Part shown: positions 1-7,569 of the stretch, in pieces | Layout of the letters: each line of letters starts with the position of its first letter | Position numbering within the stretch: position 1 is the stretch's first letter | IMG/VR virus record: IMGVR_UViG_3300020180_001233 | Coordinates: 1-29,298 of that record | Origin: a virus | Length of the DNA: 29,298 bases | Reading direction: 5' to 3' (one strand) | The notes under the pieces: model-generated | Databases searched by the model: none | Told to the model about the DNA's origin: nothing | The model's input: the letters and a program-made list of their open reading frames with translations, nothing else | Program-made: the position numbers and the translations under genes

Positions 1-44
1 ACACAAGCGCTCGCGTCGCCGCGAGCCGAAAGGCAGTGAACAAC

Positions 45-1583
45 ATGGCCAAGCGTCAAGGATCGACGAATCGGGCCGGCAGCACCATCGCGGCCGGCGG
101 GACCACCACCCTCAACGACATCGACGAGACGTCGATCGAGGCGGGCAATCACGACGAGATCGACACGTCGATCGAGGCCGGTGCCCAGCACGGCGATGTC
201 GAGGCCTCGGATGTCATCGCCCAGCTTCAGGGCGACGCCGTGAAGACCATCCGGGCCGGCGCAGCGGCCGAGCACAAGCGCATCGCGGCGATCACTGCCG
301 CGGCGAAGGGCCACTCCGAGATCCTCGCCAAGGCCATCGAAGATGGCTGGACCACTGACAAGACCGAGCTCGAGGTGCTCCGCGCCGAGCGGAAGAACGC
401 GCCCCCGATGGCCGGCGGCGGTGGCGGAGGCAACGTCTCCGCAGCCGCGTGCGAAGCGTCGATGCTGCTCGCCACGGGCGTCAGCGAGGAGCGAGTCGGG
501 AAGCTCTACCCCGAGAAGGTCGTCGAGGCCGCGATGTCTCGCGACATGCGCGGCATGGGTCTGCAGGGCCTGTGCGCCCGCGTGATCGCAGCGACCGGCG
601 GCTGGGCCCAGGCGGGCAGCTTCGGTGACGACACGATCAAGGCCGCGTTCGAGGCGGATCGTCAGATCCGTGGCAGCTACGGGTTCTCGACATTGAGCCT
701 CACGGGAATCCTGAGCAACGTTGCGAACAAGACGCTGCTCAGCTCGTTCCTGGCGGTCGAGTCGGTCGTCCCGCTGATCTGCGCCGAGGCCGACAACAGC
801 GACTTCAAGCGCGCCTTGCGCTATCGGCTCACCGCCCAGGGCAAGATGGAGAAGATCGGTGCCGGCGGCGAGCTGCAGCTCGGCACGATGACGGACGAGC
901 CCTACGGGAATCAGGTCGACACCTTCGGGCGCCTGATCGCAATCACGCGGCAGATGATGATCAACGACGACCTGGGCGCCTTCACCCAGATCCCGCGCAT
1001 GCTCGGTCGCATGGCTGCACTCTCGCGGGAGGAGGCGGTCTTCACGCTGCTCCTCTCGAATCCTTCGAGCTTCTTCTCGGTCGGCAACAAGAATTTCATC
1101 ACCGGTGCAGATACCGCGCTGAGCATCAATGCACTGACGGTCGGCGAGCAGGCCTTCCTTGACCAGGTCGACAGCGCTGGCAAGCCGATCATGCTGTCGC
1201 CGGCGGTGCTCTTGGTGCCCACGTCTCTGAAGACCTACGCAGGGCAGATCTGGAAGGACACGGCGGTCAACGAGACCACCTCGACCGACAAGCCCAAGCC
1301 GGCGAGCAATCCGCACGCGGGCAAGTGGACGCCGGCGTCCTCGCCGTTCCTGAACGCGCAGGGCATCAGCGGGGGCAGCGCCAAGGCCTGGTACCTCTTC
1401 GCCGACCCCGCGACCGGAGTGGCCGCCATCGAGGTGGCATATCTCCGCGGGCAGCGGACCCCGACGATTCAGTCTGCGGAGACCGACTTCTCAACGCTCG
1501 GCGTGCAGATGCGCGGCTTCTGGGATTTCGGCGTCGAGATGCAGGACTTCCGCGGCGCAGTCAAGAGCAAGGGCGAGGCGTAA
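45..1583 (+). CDS. Phage major capsid protein with N-terminal delta/scaffold-like region
   Basis: Forms the icosahedral shell (HK97-type fold inferred). About residues 50-120 (from ATG 45) are helical and charged and resemble the C-terminal helical part of ClpP-type prohead proteases, including the stretch DGWTTDKTELEVLR. A run of six glycines near residue 125 then leads into the capsid domain, which ends in YLRGQRTPTIQSAETDF and GFWDFGVEMQDFRG, typical of protease-fused capsid families. I chose ATG 45 because AAAGG lies about 10 bases upstream and a TGA at 37-39 can close an upstream gene. GTG 36 is the alternative. The frame is also open to the left edge, so a ClpP-protease/capsid fusion entering from outside the window cannot be excluded. 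It heads the structural operon. The family call is confident; the start is not. Confidence 0.8.
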   Translation: MAKRQGSTNRAGSTIAAGGTTTLNDIDETSIEAGNHDEIDTSIEAGAQHGDVEASDVIAQLQGDAVKTIRAGAAAEHKRIAAITAAAKGHSEILAKAIEDGWTTDKTELEVLRAERKNAPPMAGGGGGGNVSAAACEASMLLATGVSEERVGKLYPEKVVEAAMSRDMRGMGLQGLCARVIAATGGWAQAGSFGDDTIKAAFEADRQIRGSYGFSTLSLTGILSNVANKTLLSSFLAVESVVPLICAEADNSDFKRALRYRLTAQGKMEKIGAGGELQLGTMTDEPYGNQVDTFGRLIAITRQMMINDDLGAFTQIPRMLGRMAALSREEAVFTLLLSNPSSFFSVGNKNFITGADTALSINALTVGEQAFLDQVDSAGKPIMLSPAVLLVPTSLKTYAGQIWKDTAVNETTSTDKPKPASNPHAGKWTPASSPFLNAQGISGGSAKAWYLFADPATGVAAIEVAYLRGQRTPTIQSAETDFSTLGVQMRGFWDFGVEMQDFRGAVKSKGEA

Positions 1584-1685
1584 GTCGCGGGCACGGCGGG
1601 GCCGGGTGGCATGCCCGACTCCGCCGACTCTCCGCAGCGAGCGACCTCCACACCACACCAATCACCTCTCACTCACGAGGCAGAC

Positions 1686-2018
1686 ATGGCAACGACCATC
1701 GCATCGGACAATCTCATCGACTACACGCCCGGCGCCGCAGTTGCGGCGGGGGCGGTGGTCGTCATCGGCGACTTGATCGGCATCGCGGCGGTGCCCATCG
1801 AAGCCAACCGCCTCGGATCGCTCGCGATCCGAGGCACCAGCCAGTTCCCGAAGGCCGCGGGCGCCGCGATCAATGCCGGTGCGAAGGTCTATTGGGACTC
1901 GGCCAACTCGGTGGCGACTGCCACGTCGGGCGGCAACAAGTTCCTCGGCGTGTCGCCCGCCGGGGCGCTCAGCGACGCGACCACGGTCGTCGTCGTCCAC
2001 TACCCGCCCGGCGCCTGA
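1686..2018 (+). CDS. DUF2190-like capsid decoration protein
   Basis: A 110-residue, Ala/Gly/Val-rich protein with a beta pattern, VAAGAVVVIGDLIGIAAVPI near the start and AGAKVYWDSANSVATATSGG later. This matches the small DUF2190 proteins that decorate or stabilise phage capsids, usually encoded right after the capsid gene, as here. GAGG about 5 bases before ATG 1686 is a clear ribosome binding site and favours this start over the in-frame upstream codon at 1611. The 100-base gap after the capsid gene shows no other gene. The family call rests on pattern and position. Confidence 0.72.
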   Translation: MATTIASDNLIDYTPGAAVAAGAVVVIGDLIGIAAVPIEANRLGSLAIRGTSQFPKAAGAAINAGAKVYWDSANSVATATSGGNKFLGVSPAGALSDATTVVVVHYPPGA

Positions 2019-2025
2019 TCCACCG

Positions 2026-2400
2026 ATGCCCGACATGATCGCCAACGGCGCCGAGTGGCTGACGTCGCAGCGAGAGGCTCACCTCTCACGCGACGTCGCC
2101 TACACGCGCGCCGGTGGCGGCGTGTCGCTCACGCGCAAGGCGTCAATCGGCCGCACCGAGTGGGAGACGACGGATTCGTCGGGCGTGCAGACGCGCACCG
2201 AGTCGCGGGACTTCATCTTCGCCACATCGTCGATCACCTTCACCCCGACTCGGGGCGATCGGATCCGCGAGACCGTCGGAGCGGAGGTCCTGGTCTACGA
2301 GGTGATGGCACCGGGCGAGGAACCCGTCTTCAAGCCGGGTGACGCTTTTCGCTCTTCGATCCGCATCCACACCAAGCTGGTAGGCAAGGAGGCCGCGTGA
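2026..2400 (+). CDS. Head-tail joining / head completion protein (putative)
   Basis: A 124-residue beta-rich protein. The N-terminal helix (MPDMIANGAEWLTSQR) is followed by strands that contain RDFIFATSSITFTPTRGDRI and end in IRIHTKLVG. Size, fold pattern and position right after capsid and decoration genes fit the stopper/head-completion proteins of siphoviruses, which close the portal and receive the tail. The start is set at ATG 2026, 7 bases past the previous stop. The open frame continues upstream to 1873 but that part overlaps the DUF2190 gene and is Arg-rich shadow. Its stop overlaps the next GTG start by four bases (GTGA). Confidence 0.6.
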   Translation: MPDMIANGAEWLTSQREAHLSRDVAYTRAGGGVSLTRKASIGRTEWETTDSSGVQTRTESRDFIFATSSITFTPTRGDRIRETVGAEVLVYEVMAPGEEPVFKPGDAFRSSIRIHTKLVGKEAA

Positions 2401-2642
2401 CCGACATCATTCAGATCGCGACGCTCTTGACGGTCGGGATCGGGCTGGCCGGAGTCGCCATCAAGCTGGGGCGGCTCATCGAGACGATCGAGCGGCACGA
2501 CTCGTTGATCCGCGAAATCGCCGAGAACCTCGAGGAGACCGGACGGGTTCAGAGCAGGACCACCACCGAGATCACGGCGATCCGCACCACCGTGAACGAG
2601 CACGAGAGGCGCCTGAACCGCCTCGGGGGGCATGCCACCTGA
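2397..2642 (+). CDS. Small membrane-anchored coiled-coil protein in head-neck module
   Basis: Eighty-one residues, not assigned to a family. One hydrophobic segment (residues 4-24, IIQIATLLTVGIGLAGVAIK) is followed by about 45 residues of heptad-like charged helix ending in VNEHERRLNRLGG. This resembles small phage proteins variously annotated as holin-like or DUF2746-like, but holin function is only a guess. It starts at GTG 2397 inside the previous stop and ends overlapping the next ATG, so it is translated as part of the head-neck operon. Confidence 0.6.
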   Translation: MTDIIQIATLLTVGIGLAGVAIKLGRLIETIERHDSLIREIAENLEETGRVQSRTTTEITAIRTTVNEHERRLNRLGGHAT

Positions 2643-3076
2643 TGCCCTCACGCAGCGTCCAAGTCGCAACCGCCATCGTCACGCTGATCAACGGCGCGAC
2701 GCTGCCTCAGCCCGTCACCGCGGTGCGGAGCTGGCTGCCCGAGTCCGCCCTCGAGGGACTGGCCCCGGTCCGCTGTGACGTGTTCCCACGCAGCCAGGTG
2801 CAGGGAGCGCTGAGTCGGGGCGAGGCATCGTTCGAGATCGAGACCGCAGTCGCGATCCAGAAGCAGGCCATCGGCACCGCCGCAGTCGATCCACTGGTCG
2901 AACTGCTCGAAGCGATCGGGGTTCTGCTCGATCGCACGCCGCTGCCTGGCATGTCGACTGCCCGCTACCGCGGACAGCGGTTCGAGCCGATCGCGTCGGT
3001 CCTCGATCTGAAGGACAAGAACCTCTACGTCGGTCTGCTGATCGTCACGCACGTCGTCTACGAGGAGATCTCCTGA
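2642..3076 (+). CDS. Neck / tail completion protein (putative)
   Basis: A 144-residue protein with the usual build of tail-completion proteins: an N-terminal helix (SRSVQVATAIVTLINGATLP), beta strands with FEIETAVAIQKQAIG, a helix around VDPLVELLEAIGVLLD, and a final strand LYVGLLIVTHVVYEEI. Such proteins cap the tail tube and attach it to the head. The call rests on position between the head completion and tail tube genes and on this pattern, not on a diagnostic motif. ATGA-type overlaps on both sides tie it into the operon. Confidence 0.5.
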   Translation: MPSRSVQVATAIVTLINGATLPQPVTAVRSWLPESALEGLAPVRCDVFPRSQVQGALSRGEASFEIETAVAIQKQAIGTAAVDPLVELLEAIGVLLDRTPLPGMSTARYRGQRFEPIASVLDLKDKNLYVGLLIVTHVVYEEIS

Positions 3077-4803
3077 TGCCGCTTCGCCTCTGGAACGAGA
3101 TCGGGACGACCTACGGATCGGCCGCGGTCAAGCGGCGGTTCGCGCTGTTGATGCGCGCTGCGCGAACCCGCACGGTGCGTCTCCTCGAGGAGGGCGACTC
3201 GAGGACCACGAGCCCGACCGGCCAGGGCACAGTGCTGTGTGCCGCGAAGACCGCCGCCATGCGGCGGCACTACAGGAATCTCCCGGAGACCCCGTACGGG
3301 TTCCCGAGCAACTACGGTGGCGGAATTCCGGGCGCGCACGTGGTCTGGCGTTGCACTGTGATCGGCGGCGCCACGTCGACCGAGTTCACCTCGCAGATGG
3401 GATTTGCCGGCTGGACGGCCCGCTCGCTCAGCGAGACGGCCGCACAGGGGGCGATGTTCTTCCTCGAGCCGTTCGGCGAGGACATCCCGCGGGGCGCCCG
3501 GTTGAACGGCTCGGTCTTCTGGGACATCACGACCCCGGTCGAGTGCACGTTCCTGTTCGCGCGGAAGCCGACGAGCTCCGGCGCGATCATCCAGAGCCTG
3601 CGTCGCAACGATTTCGTGCTCTCGTGGTTCAGCGGCACCCTGGTCGACACGACGAACGTCGACGCCGCGTCCCTGACCGGGCCGGCCGGCGGGGTCGTGG
3701 CCATCACCACCCCTCCGATGTCCCTCAGCGGGGACAAGTACCCGTTCTGGCGAGTGCGGAGCGATGGCGCCAACCAAGCCGACCTCATCGGGGCAATCGC
3801 ACGAGTGCCACAAAAGAAGCATGGAGTGGTGATCCACTGGGCCGGGGCTGGCGGCTATACGGCCGCATCCCACGCAGCGAATCATGGAAGCGTGGCCAAT
3901 CTCGCGCGAGTGATGGGGTTCGACGCCATCGGGATGCGCTGCGACTACAACGACGCGAACAACAACGTCACCGCGGTCCAGTTCCAGGCGGATCTTCTGG
4001 CCTGGATCGCCGCACGCCGCGCGCAGCTCAACCGCCCCGATCTCCCGGTGTACATCGAACTCCCGCACGAGTGTCTCTATCTCTCAGCGCCCAAGAAGGC
4101 CGAGTTCGACGAGTACGCAGGGGCCGCGGCGAACGTCGCGGACATCGACGGCAACACCCTCGTCATCAACACGCGGCTTGCGGTCGAGTCGGCCGGCGTC
4201 ACTGCGGCAGAGCACGACGCCACGGGCATGGTCGACCGCGGCAACCACGCAAACAGCACGGCCTACACCACGAGCGAATTCGTCGCGAGCGGGACGGTGG
4301 CGCCTCTCTACTTCAGATGCATGTTGAACCACACCTCGGCGGCAGACGGCACCGATGCTCCGCTCACGGGGCTCGGCCACGGCAAGTGGCGCCCGCTGTG
4401 GTTCTACACGAGCCCAACTGATGGCGTCCACCCGAGCGGCCAGGGCAGCCGCACCGTCGGTGATGAGTTCGTGCGGATCCTGACATCACTGGAATCGACT
4501 CTCGACGAGGAGGCCGCATCCATGAGCGGAGCAAACGACCTGGTCCAGATCCGCACCACCGTCAACGGCGCGACGTGGGTGCCGGTCGCCGCAGCGCGAA
4601 CGGTGCTCAGCGGTCGCCTCCTGATCCCCAGCGGCAACGCGAACCCCGTGGAGATCCGTGTCGACGGCGGTGCCGGCGTGACCTGGCCGGCGGGCTCGCA
4701 GTTCGACGTCCAGCGCATCGATCTCTCGGGCATCGAGGTCCGCGGCACCGGCACGACCGACGTCGTGCTCTTCGCCGGCGGCAACTGGCCCATCAACTCC
4801 TGA
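3076..4803 (+). CDS. Virion-associated SGNH/GDSL-type hydrolase
   Basis: A 575-residue protein with the SGNH hydrolase blocks in order: GDS at residues 40-42 (nucleophile Ser42, block I), a Gly patch around AGAGGYT (256-262, block II), a block-III-like YND (291-293), and DGVH (Asp449, His452, block V). All catalytic residues are present, so it is probably an active esterase or deacetylase. The last ~90 residues form a separate beta-rich domain (VEIRVDGGAGVTWPAGSQFD), likely for virion attachment. Placed between neck and tail-tube genes, it is probably a tail or neck enzyme that trims acyl groups from host surface glycan; the substrate is unknown. ATG 3076 overlaps the previous stop. Confidence 0.66.
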   Translation: MPLRLWNEIGTTYGSAAVKRRFALLMRAARTRTVRLLEEGDSRTTSPTGQGTVLCAAKTAAMRRHYRNLPETPYGFPSNYGGGIPGAHVVWRCTVIGGATSTEFTSQMGFAGWTARSLSETAAQGAMFFLEPFGEDIPRGARLNGSVFWDITTPVECTFLFARKPTSSGAIIQSLRRNDFVLSWFSGTLVDTTNVDAASLTGPAGGVVAITTPPMSLSGDKYPFWRVRSDGANQADLIGAIARVPQKKHGVVIHWAGAGGYTAASHAANHGSVANLARVMGFDAIGMRCDYNDANNNVTAVQFQADLLAWIAARRAQLNRPDLPVYIELPHECLYLSAPKKAEFDEYAGAAANVADIDGNTLVINTRLAVESAGVTAAEHDATGMVDRGNHANSTAYTTSEFVASGTVAPLYFRCMLNHTSAADGTDAPLTGLGHGKWRPLWFYTSPTDGVHPSGQGSRTVGDEFVRILTSLESTLDEEAASMSGANDLVQIRTTVNGATWVPVAAARTVLSGRLLIPSGNANPVEIRVDGGAGVTWPAGSQFDVQRIDLSGIEVRGTGTTDVVLFAGGNWPINS

Positions 4804-4839
4804 TCCACCCGACCGCAAGGTCCTCGCGAAAGGAATCGC

Positions 4840-5277
4840 ATGGCTCTTCTTGGAATGCAGGCGGTCGTGTACCGCAACACCGGCACGTACGTGTCCCCGA
4901 CGTGGGTGGCGATCTCGAGCGTCAAGGACGTCACGCTCCAGCTCGAGGCCGCCACGTTCGACGTGAGCAAGCGCGGCAACAACGGCTGGCGGGCCGAGGT
5001 GGCCACGCTCAAGACCGCGACCATCGAGGGCAACATGATCTGGCTCCCGGGCGATGCCGGGTTCGAGGCCCTGAAGGACGCGTTCCTCGCGAACGGCTCG
5101 ATCGAGCTGCTCGTCCTCGACCAGCCGATCGCGACGAGCGGTGCCCAGGGGCTTCGCGCCACCTGCATGGTCACCAACTTCTCGCGGAATGAGCAGCTTG
5201 AGGAAGCGATCACGGTCGACTTCACCGCCAAGCCTACCGATGCCGTGAACGCACCCATCTGGCACGAGGTCGCATGA
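4840..5277 (+). CDS. Major tail tube protein (putative)
   Basis: A 145-residue beta-rich protein beginning MALLGMQAVVYRNTGTYVSP. It has paired strands (VKDVTLQLEAATFDVSKRG, ATIEGNMIW) and a C-terminal strand EAITVDFTAKPTD, the pattern of tail-tube subunits that polymerise around the tape measure. An AAAGGA ribosome binding site lies about 8 bases before ATG 4840. It directly precedes the tail assembly chaperone gene, the canonical order in siphoviruses, and its stop overlaps that start by four bases. It is set off by a 36-base gap from the hydrolase gene. Confidence 0.72.
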   Translation: MALLGMQAVVYRNTGTYVSPTWVAISSVKDVTLQLEAATFDVSKRGNNGWRAEVATLKTATIEGNMIWLPGDAGFEALKDAFLANGSIELLVLDQPIATSGAQGLRATCMVTNFSRNEQLEEAITVDFTAKPTDAVNAPIWHEVA

Positions 5278-5765
5278 CCCACTTCATTGACACAAAGGGG
5301 CGGAAGTGGACGCTCGACGTCACCGTCGCCGCAATCAAGCGCGTCCGGTCTCTCGCCGGCGTGGACCTTCTGGCCATCCTCGACAAGGGAGAGATCCCCA
5401 GCATCCTGCTGGACCCGATCCGACTCGTCGATGTCCTGTTCGCCCTCGTCAAGCCGCAGGCCGATTCGCTCAACATCTCGGACGAGCAGTTCGGTGAGGC
5501 AATGGCAGGCGATTGCATCGCGGCGGCCGGCGAGGCGTTCGTCGAGGGCCTCGTGCGTTTCTCCCCGAACCCGAGCGATCGAGCCGTCCTCGCGCGGGTG
5601 CACGAGCTGACGCGGGCGGCGATGGATCGGGCGCGGGCAGTGGTGACGGCCCGACTCGAGTCGGGGGTGGTGGAGCGGGCGATGAACGAGGAGATCGACC
5701 GAGCGATCCATGGGATGGCATCTGGCAATGCGCCGGGATCGTCGGCGTCGACCCTGGGCCCCTGA
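5274..5765 (+). CDS. Tail assembly chaperone, short form (gpG-like)
   Basis: A 163-residue helical protein starting MTHFIDTKGRKWTLDVTVAA, with IKRVRSLAGVDLLAILDKGE and a helical C-terminal half. It lies between the tail tube and tape measure genes, the place of lambda gpG-type chaperones, which coat the tape measure during tail assembly. A second open frame (-1 relative to this one) overlaps its 3' end and carries a conserved-looking extension without its own good start codon, as expected for G/GT programmed frameshifting. The in-frame tail after about residue 130 may be only the unshifted terminus. ATG 5274 overlaps the previous stop. Confidence 0.68.
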   Translation: MTHFIDTKGRKWTLDVTVAAIKRVRSLAGVDLLAILDKGEIPSILLDPIRLVDVLFALVKPQADSLNISDEQFGEAMAGDCIAAAGEAFVEGLVRFSPNPSDRAVLARVHELTRAAMDRARAVVTARLESGVVERAMNEEIDRAIHGMASGNAPGSSASTLGP

Positions 5766-5989
5766 CCCTCCGCGAGTTGCTGGCGATGGCCAAGGCCCGT
5801 GAGCGATCGGAGTGGCGGAGGACCGCCGAGACGCTCAGCTTGTTGGCGAACGTGAACCGCGACCCGAAGCGTCGGTCGCGGCCGTTCACGGCGGACGACT
5901 TCGACCCGTGGGGCAAGCGTGACCGCGGGCGGAAGGCAGGAATCACCATGGTCGTGGCAGCCGATATGCGGACTGCGCTCGGCCTCTGA
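5663..5989 (+). CDS. Tail assembly chaperone frameshift extension (GT-like)
   Basis: In the -1 frame the sequence reads PWDGIWQCAGIVGVDPG, LTLRELLAMAKARERSEW, then LLANVNRDPKRRSRPF and DFDPWGKRD. This is far more protein-like than the Arg/Gly-rich shadow upstream and resembles chaperone extensions I know from planctomycete phages. From 5514 to the conserved part the only in-frame start is a TTG at 5513; ATG 5786 comes too late. I infer a -1 ribosomal shift, possibly at the five-G run 5663-5667 (codon GGG at 5664 can re-pair). The fusion would be about 237 residues. The exact slip site is not proven, so the listed start is the candidate site. Confidence 0.55.
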   Translation, partial: GGGGAGDERGDRPSDPWDGIWQCAGIVGVDPGPLTLRELLAMAKARERSEWRRTAETLSLLANVNRDPKRRSRPFTADDFDPWGKRDRGRKAGITMVVAADMRTALGL

Positions 5990-6008
5990 CCGTACGGAGG
6001 TCTTTCAC

Positions 6009-6941
6009 ATGATGCGACATCGATCGTTCCACGTGCTGGCCATCTTCGCCTTCCTGGTTTGTCTGCCGCTCGTGTCGATGGGCGGCTGCAGCGGCTTTCG
6101 CGACGGCGTGGCCAAAGTCATCGGTGCCCCGACCAGCGAGGACCTGCACGCTGCCCGCGACGAGCTCGAGCTGGCGAAGGCCGAGGTGGCGAAGATCGCC
6201 GAGGCTGCAATCGGCGCCGAGGCGCAGCTCTCGAAGCTCACGCGCGAGGATGAGCTGGCGCAGGTGCGCCGGTCCTCGATGCAGAAGCATCAGGCGTTCC
6301 TGGCCCAGCAGCTGGCGACCGCCGACGAGGCCTCCCGACCCATGATCGTCGCGGCGATCCGAGAGGCCGATCTCCTGATCCAGGAGACGACGGACTCGCT
6401 CGCCCGCATCGCGGTGACGGCAGGGGAGTGGACTGTCGCCAGAGCCAAGGCTCAGGCGGCCGCGAACCAGATGACCGAGCGCGTCGCCGGGCTCGAGGCC
6501 GAACTCGAGTCCTTCGGCCTTCGGACCCAGGAGGCGGTGGCGAGCGCCACGGGCGCGATCGCGGGCATTGGACAGACGATCGGGAACCTCGGCGTTCCAG
6601 GCGCCGGCGCGGTCGCCGACCAGGTGTCCGGGGGAATCGGCCTGCTGCTGACCACGATCCTCGGCACTGGCGTTGGAGCGCTCGCCGGTCGCCGGAGCAA
6701 GCGGCGAGCGATCGAGACAGTCGAGGCGGAGAGGGATGACTTCGAGTCGGAACGTGACGACATGCAGGCTCGCCGTGACGCCCTCCGGTTCGTCGTCGCG
6801 ACGAACGAGCGAGTCGGGGGCATCGCGAAGATCGCCACTGATCCCAGCGCCAAGGCCCAGGCGAAGCTCGCCGTTGCCGGCAACCCCCTCGCTCTCGAGG
6901 AGTTCGCGATGGCCAAGGCACTGTCGACGGCGATCGTCTGA
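6009..6941 (+). CDS. Lipoprotein-like coiled-coil protein with one further membrane segment
   Basis: About 310 residues. The N-terminal hydrophobic stretch (HVLAIFAFLVCLPLVSMGGC) ends in a cysteine at residue 27, suggesting a lipoprotein signal, although the residues before the cysteine (MGG) are an imperfect lipobox. Then come long helical, Ala/Glu-rich segments likely to form coiled coil (about 40-190), a Gly-rich hydrophobic stretch (GGIGLLLTTILGTGVGALAG) followed by basic residues, and another charged helix. Not assigned to a family. A strong GGAGGT lies about 10 bases before ATG 6009. Lying between the tail chaperone and tape measure genes it could act in lysis, in superinfection exclusion or in the tail; none of these is shown. 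Confidence 0.65.
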   Translation: MMRHRSFHVLAIFAFLVCLPLVSMGGCSGFRDGVAKVIGAPTSEDLHAARDELELAKAEVAKIAEAAIGAEAQLSKLTREDELAQVRRSSMQKHQAFLAQQLATADEASRPMIVAAIREADLLIQETTDSLARIAVTAGEWTVARAKAQAAANQMTERVAGLEAELESFGLRTQEAVASATGAIAGIGQTIGNLGVPGAGAVADQVSGGIGLLLTTILGTGVGALAGRRSKRRAIETVEAERDDFESERDDMQARRDALRFVVATNERVGGIAKIATDPSAKAQAKLAVAGNPLALEEFAMAKALSTAIV

Positions 6942-6984
6942 CCGGGTCACGCAGGGACGCGCCGAACGGCGCAAGGACGCGCTC

Positions 6985-7569
6985 ATGATCACGATGGGAT
7001 TGTCACGATCGGCCGCCAAGAATCTCTTCTTCGACCGCGAGGCGGTCGCACTGGCAGTCGACAAGGGGACCCGTCAGGCCCTCCTGAAGACGGGTGCGAT
7101 TGTCATGCGCCGGGCGCGAAATTCGATCAAGGAATCGAGGCGATACCAGCGGAGGGCGCGTGGGAGCGATCCGCAGGCGCGTCGGAAGGTCATCGGTCGG
7201 GTCACCTCCAAGCCTGGTGAGCCGCCGAGGTCGATCACCGGCCAGCTCAAGGATGGCATCTGGTTCGCGTTCGATCCAGCGACCCGCGGAGTCGTCATCG
7301 GACCGGTGCGAATCAACACCCCCACTCCCGCGCCGCGAACGCTCGAGTTTGGCGGCACTGCTCTCATCGAGAAGCGGGAAGTGATCCGCACTCGATCGAA
7401 GAGTTCTGGCCGCTTTTCCGGCGCGACGACGACTCGCACCGTCCTGCGCCGCGTGCAGATTGCCGCGCGTCCCTACATGTCGCCAGCGCTGATGAAGGCC
7501 CTGCCCAGGATTCCCGAGCAGTTCCGTGACATCCTCTCTCGCCCCGGGGCGATCCAAGGAGCCGTGTAA
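6985..7569 (+). CDS. HK97 gp10-like / minor tail protein (putative)
   Basis: A 194-residue basic protein. The helix AVDKGTRQALLKTGAIVMRR is followed by KPGEPPRSITGQLKDGIWFA and GVVIGPVRI, then LEFGGT and a C-terminal RPYMSPALMKALP. The order basic N-terminal helix, GxPPRS..G.L, VIGP, LEFGG, RP(Y/F)MxPA is that of HK97 gp10-type and Mu-G-like virion morphogenesis proteins, which join tail and head. AAGGA about 8 bases before ATG 6985 sets the start. The longer open frame upstream overlaps the lipoprotein gene and is shadow. Its TAA overlaps the tape measure ATG. Confidence 0.62.
   Translation: MITMGLSRSAAKNLFFDREAVALAVDKGTRQALLKTGAIVMRRARNSIKESRRYQRRARGSDPQARRKVIGRVTSKPGEPPRSITGQLKDGIWFAFDPATRGVVIGPVRINTPTPAPRTLEFGGTALIEKREVIRTRSKSSGRFSGATTTRTVLRRVQIAARPYMSPALMKALPRIPEQFRDILSRPGAIQGAV

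Noticed and set aside
3058-4068. 336-codon - strand frame, and similar long antisense frames (for example 4404-5711, 5943-7064, 23435-25120)
   Set aside because: They are high-GC shadows of + strand genes with confirmed motifs; rich in Arg, Pro, His and Asp without domains.
5756-5762. G GGC CCC slippery heptamer directly before the chaperone stop
   Set aside because: It fits the X XXY YYZ rule, but a shift there would skip the conserved-looking WDGIWQCAGIVGVDPG part that is already in the -1 frame upstream. I kept the G run at 5663 as the better candidate.
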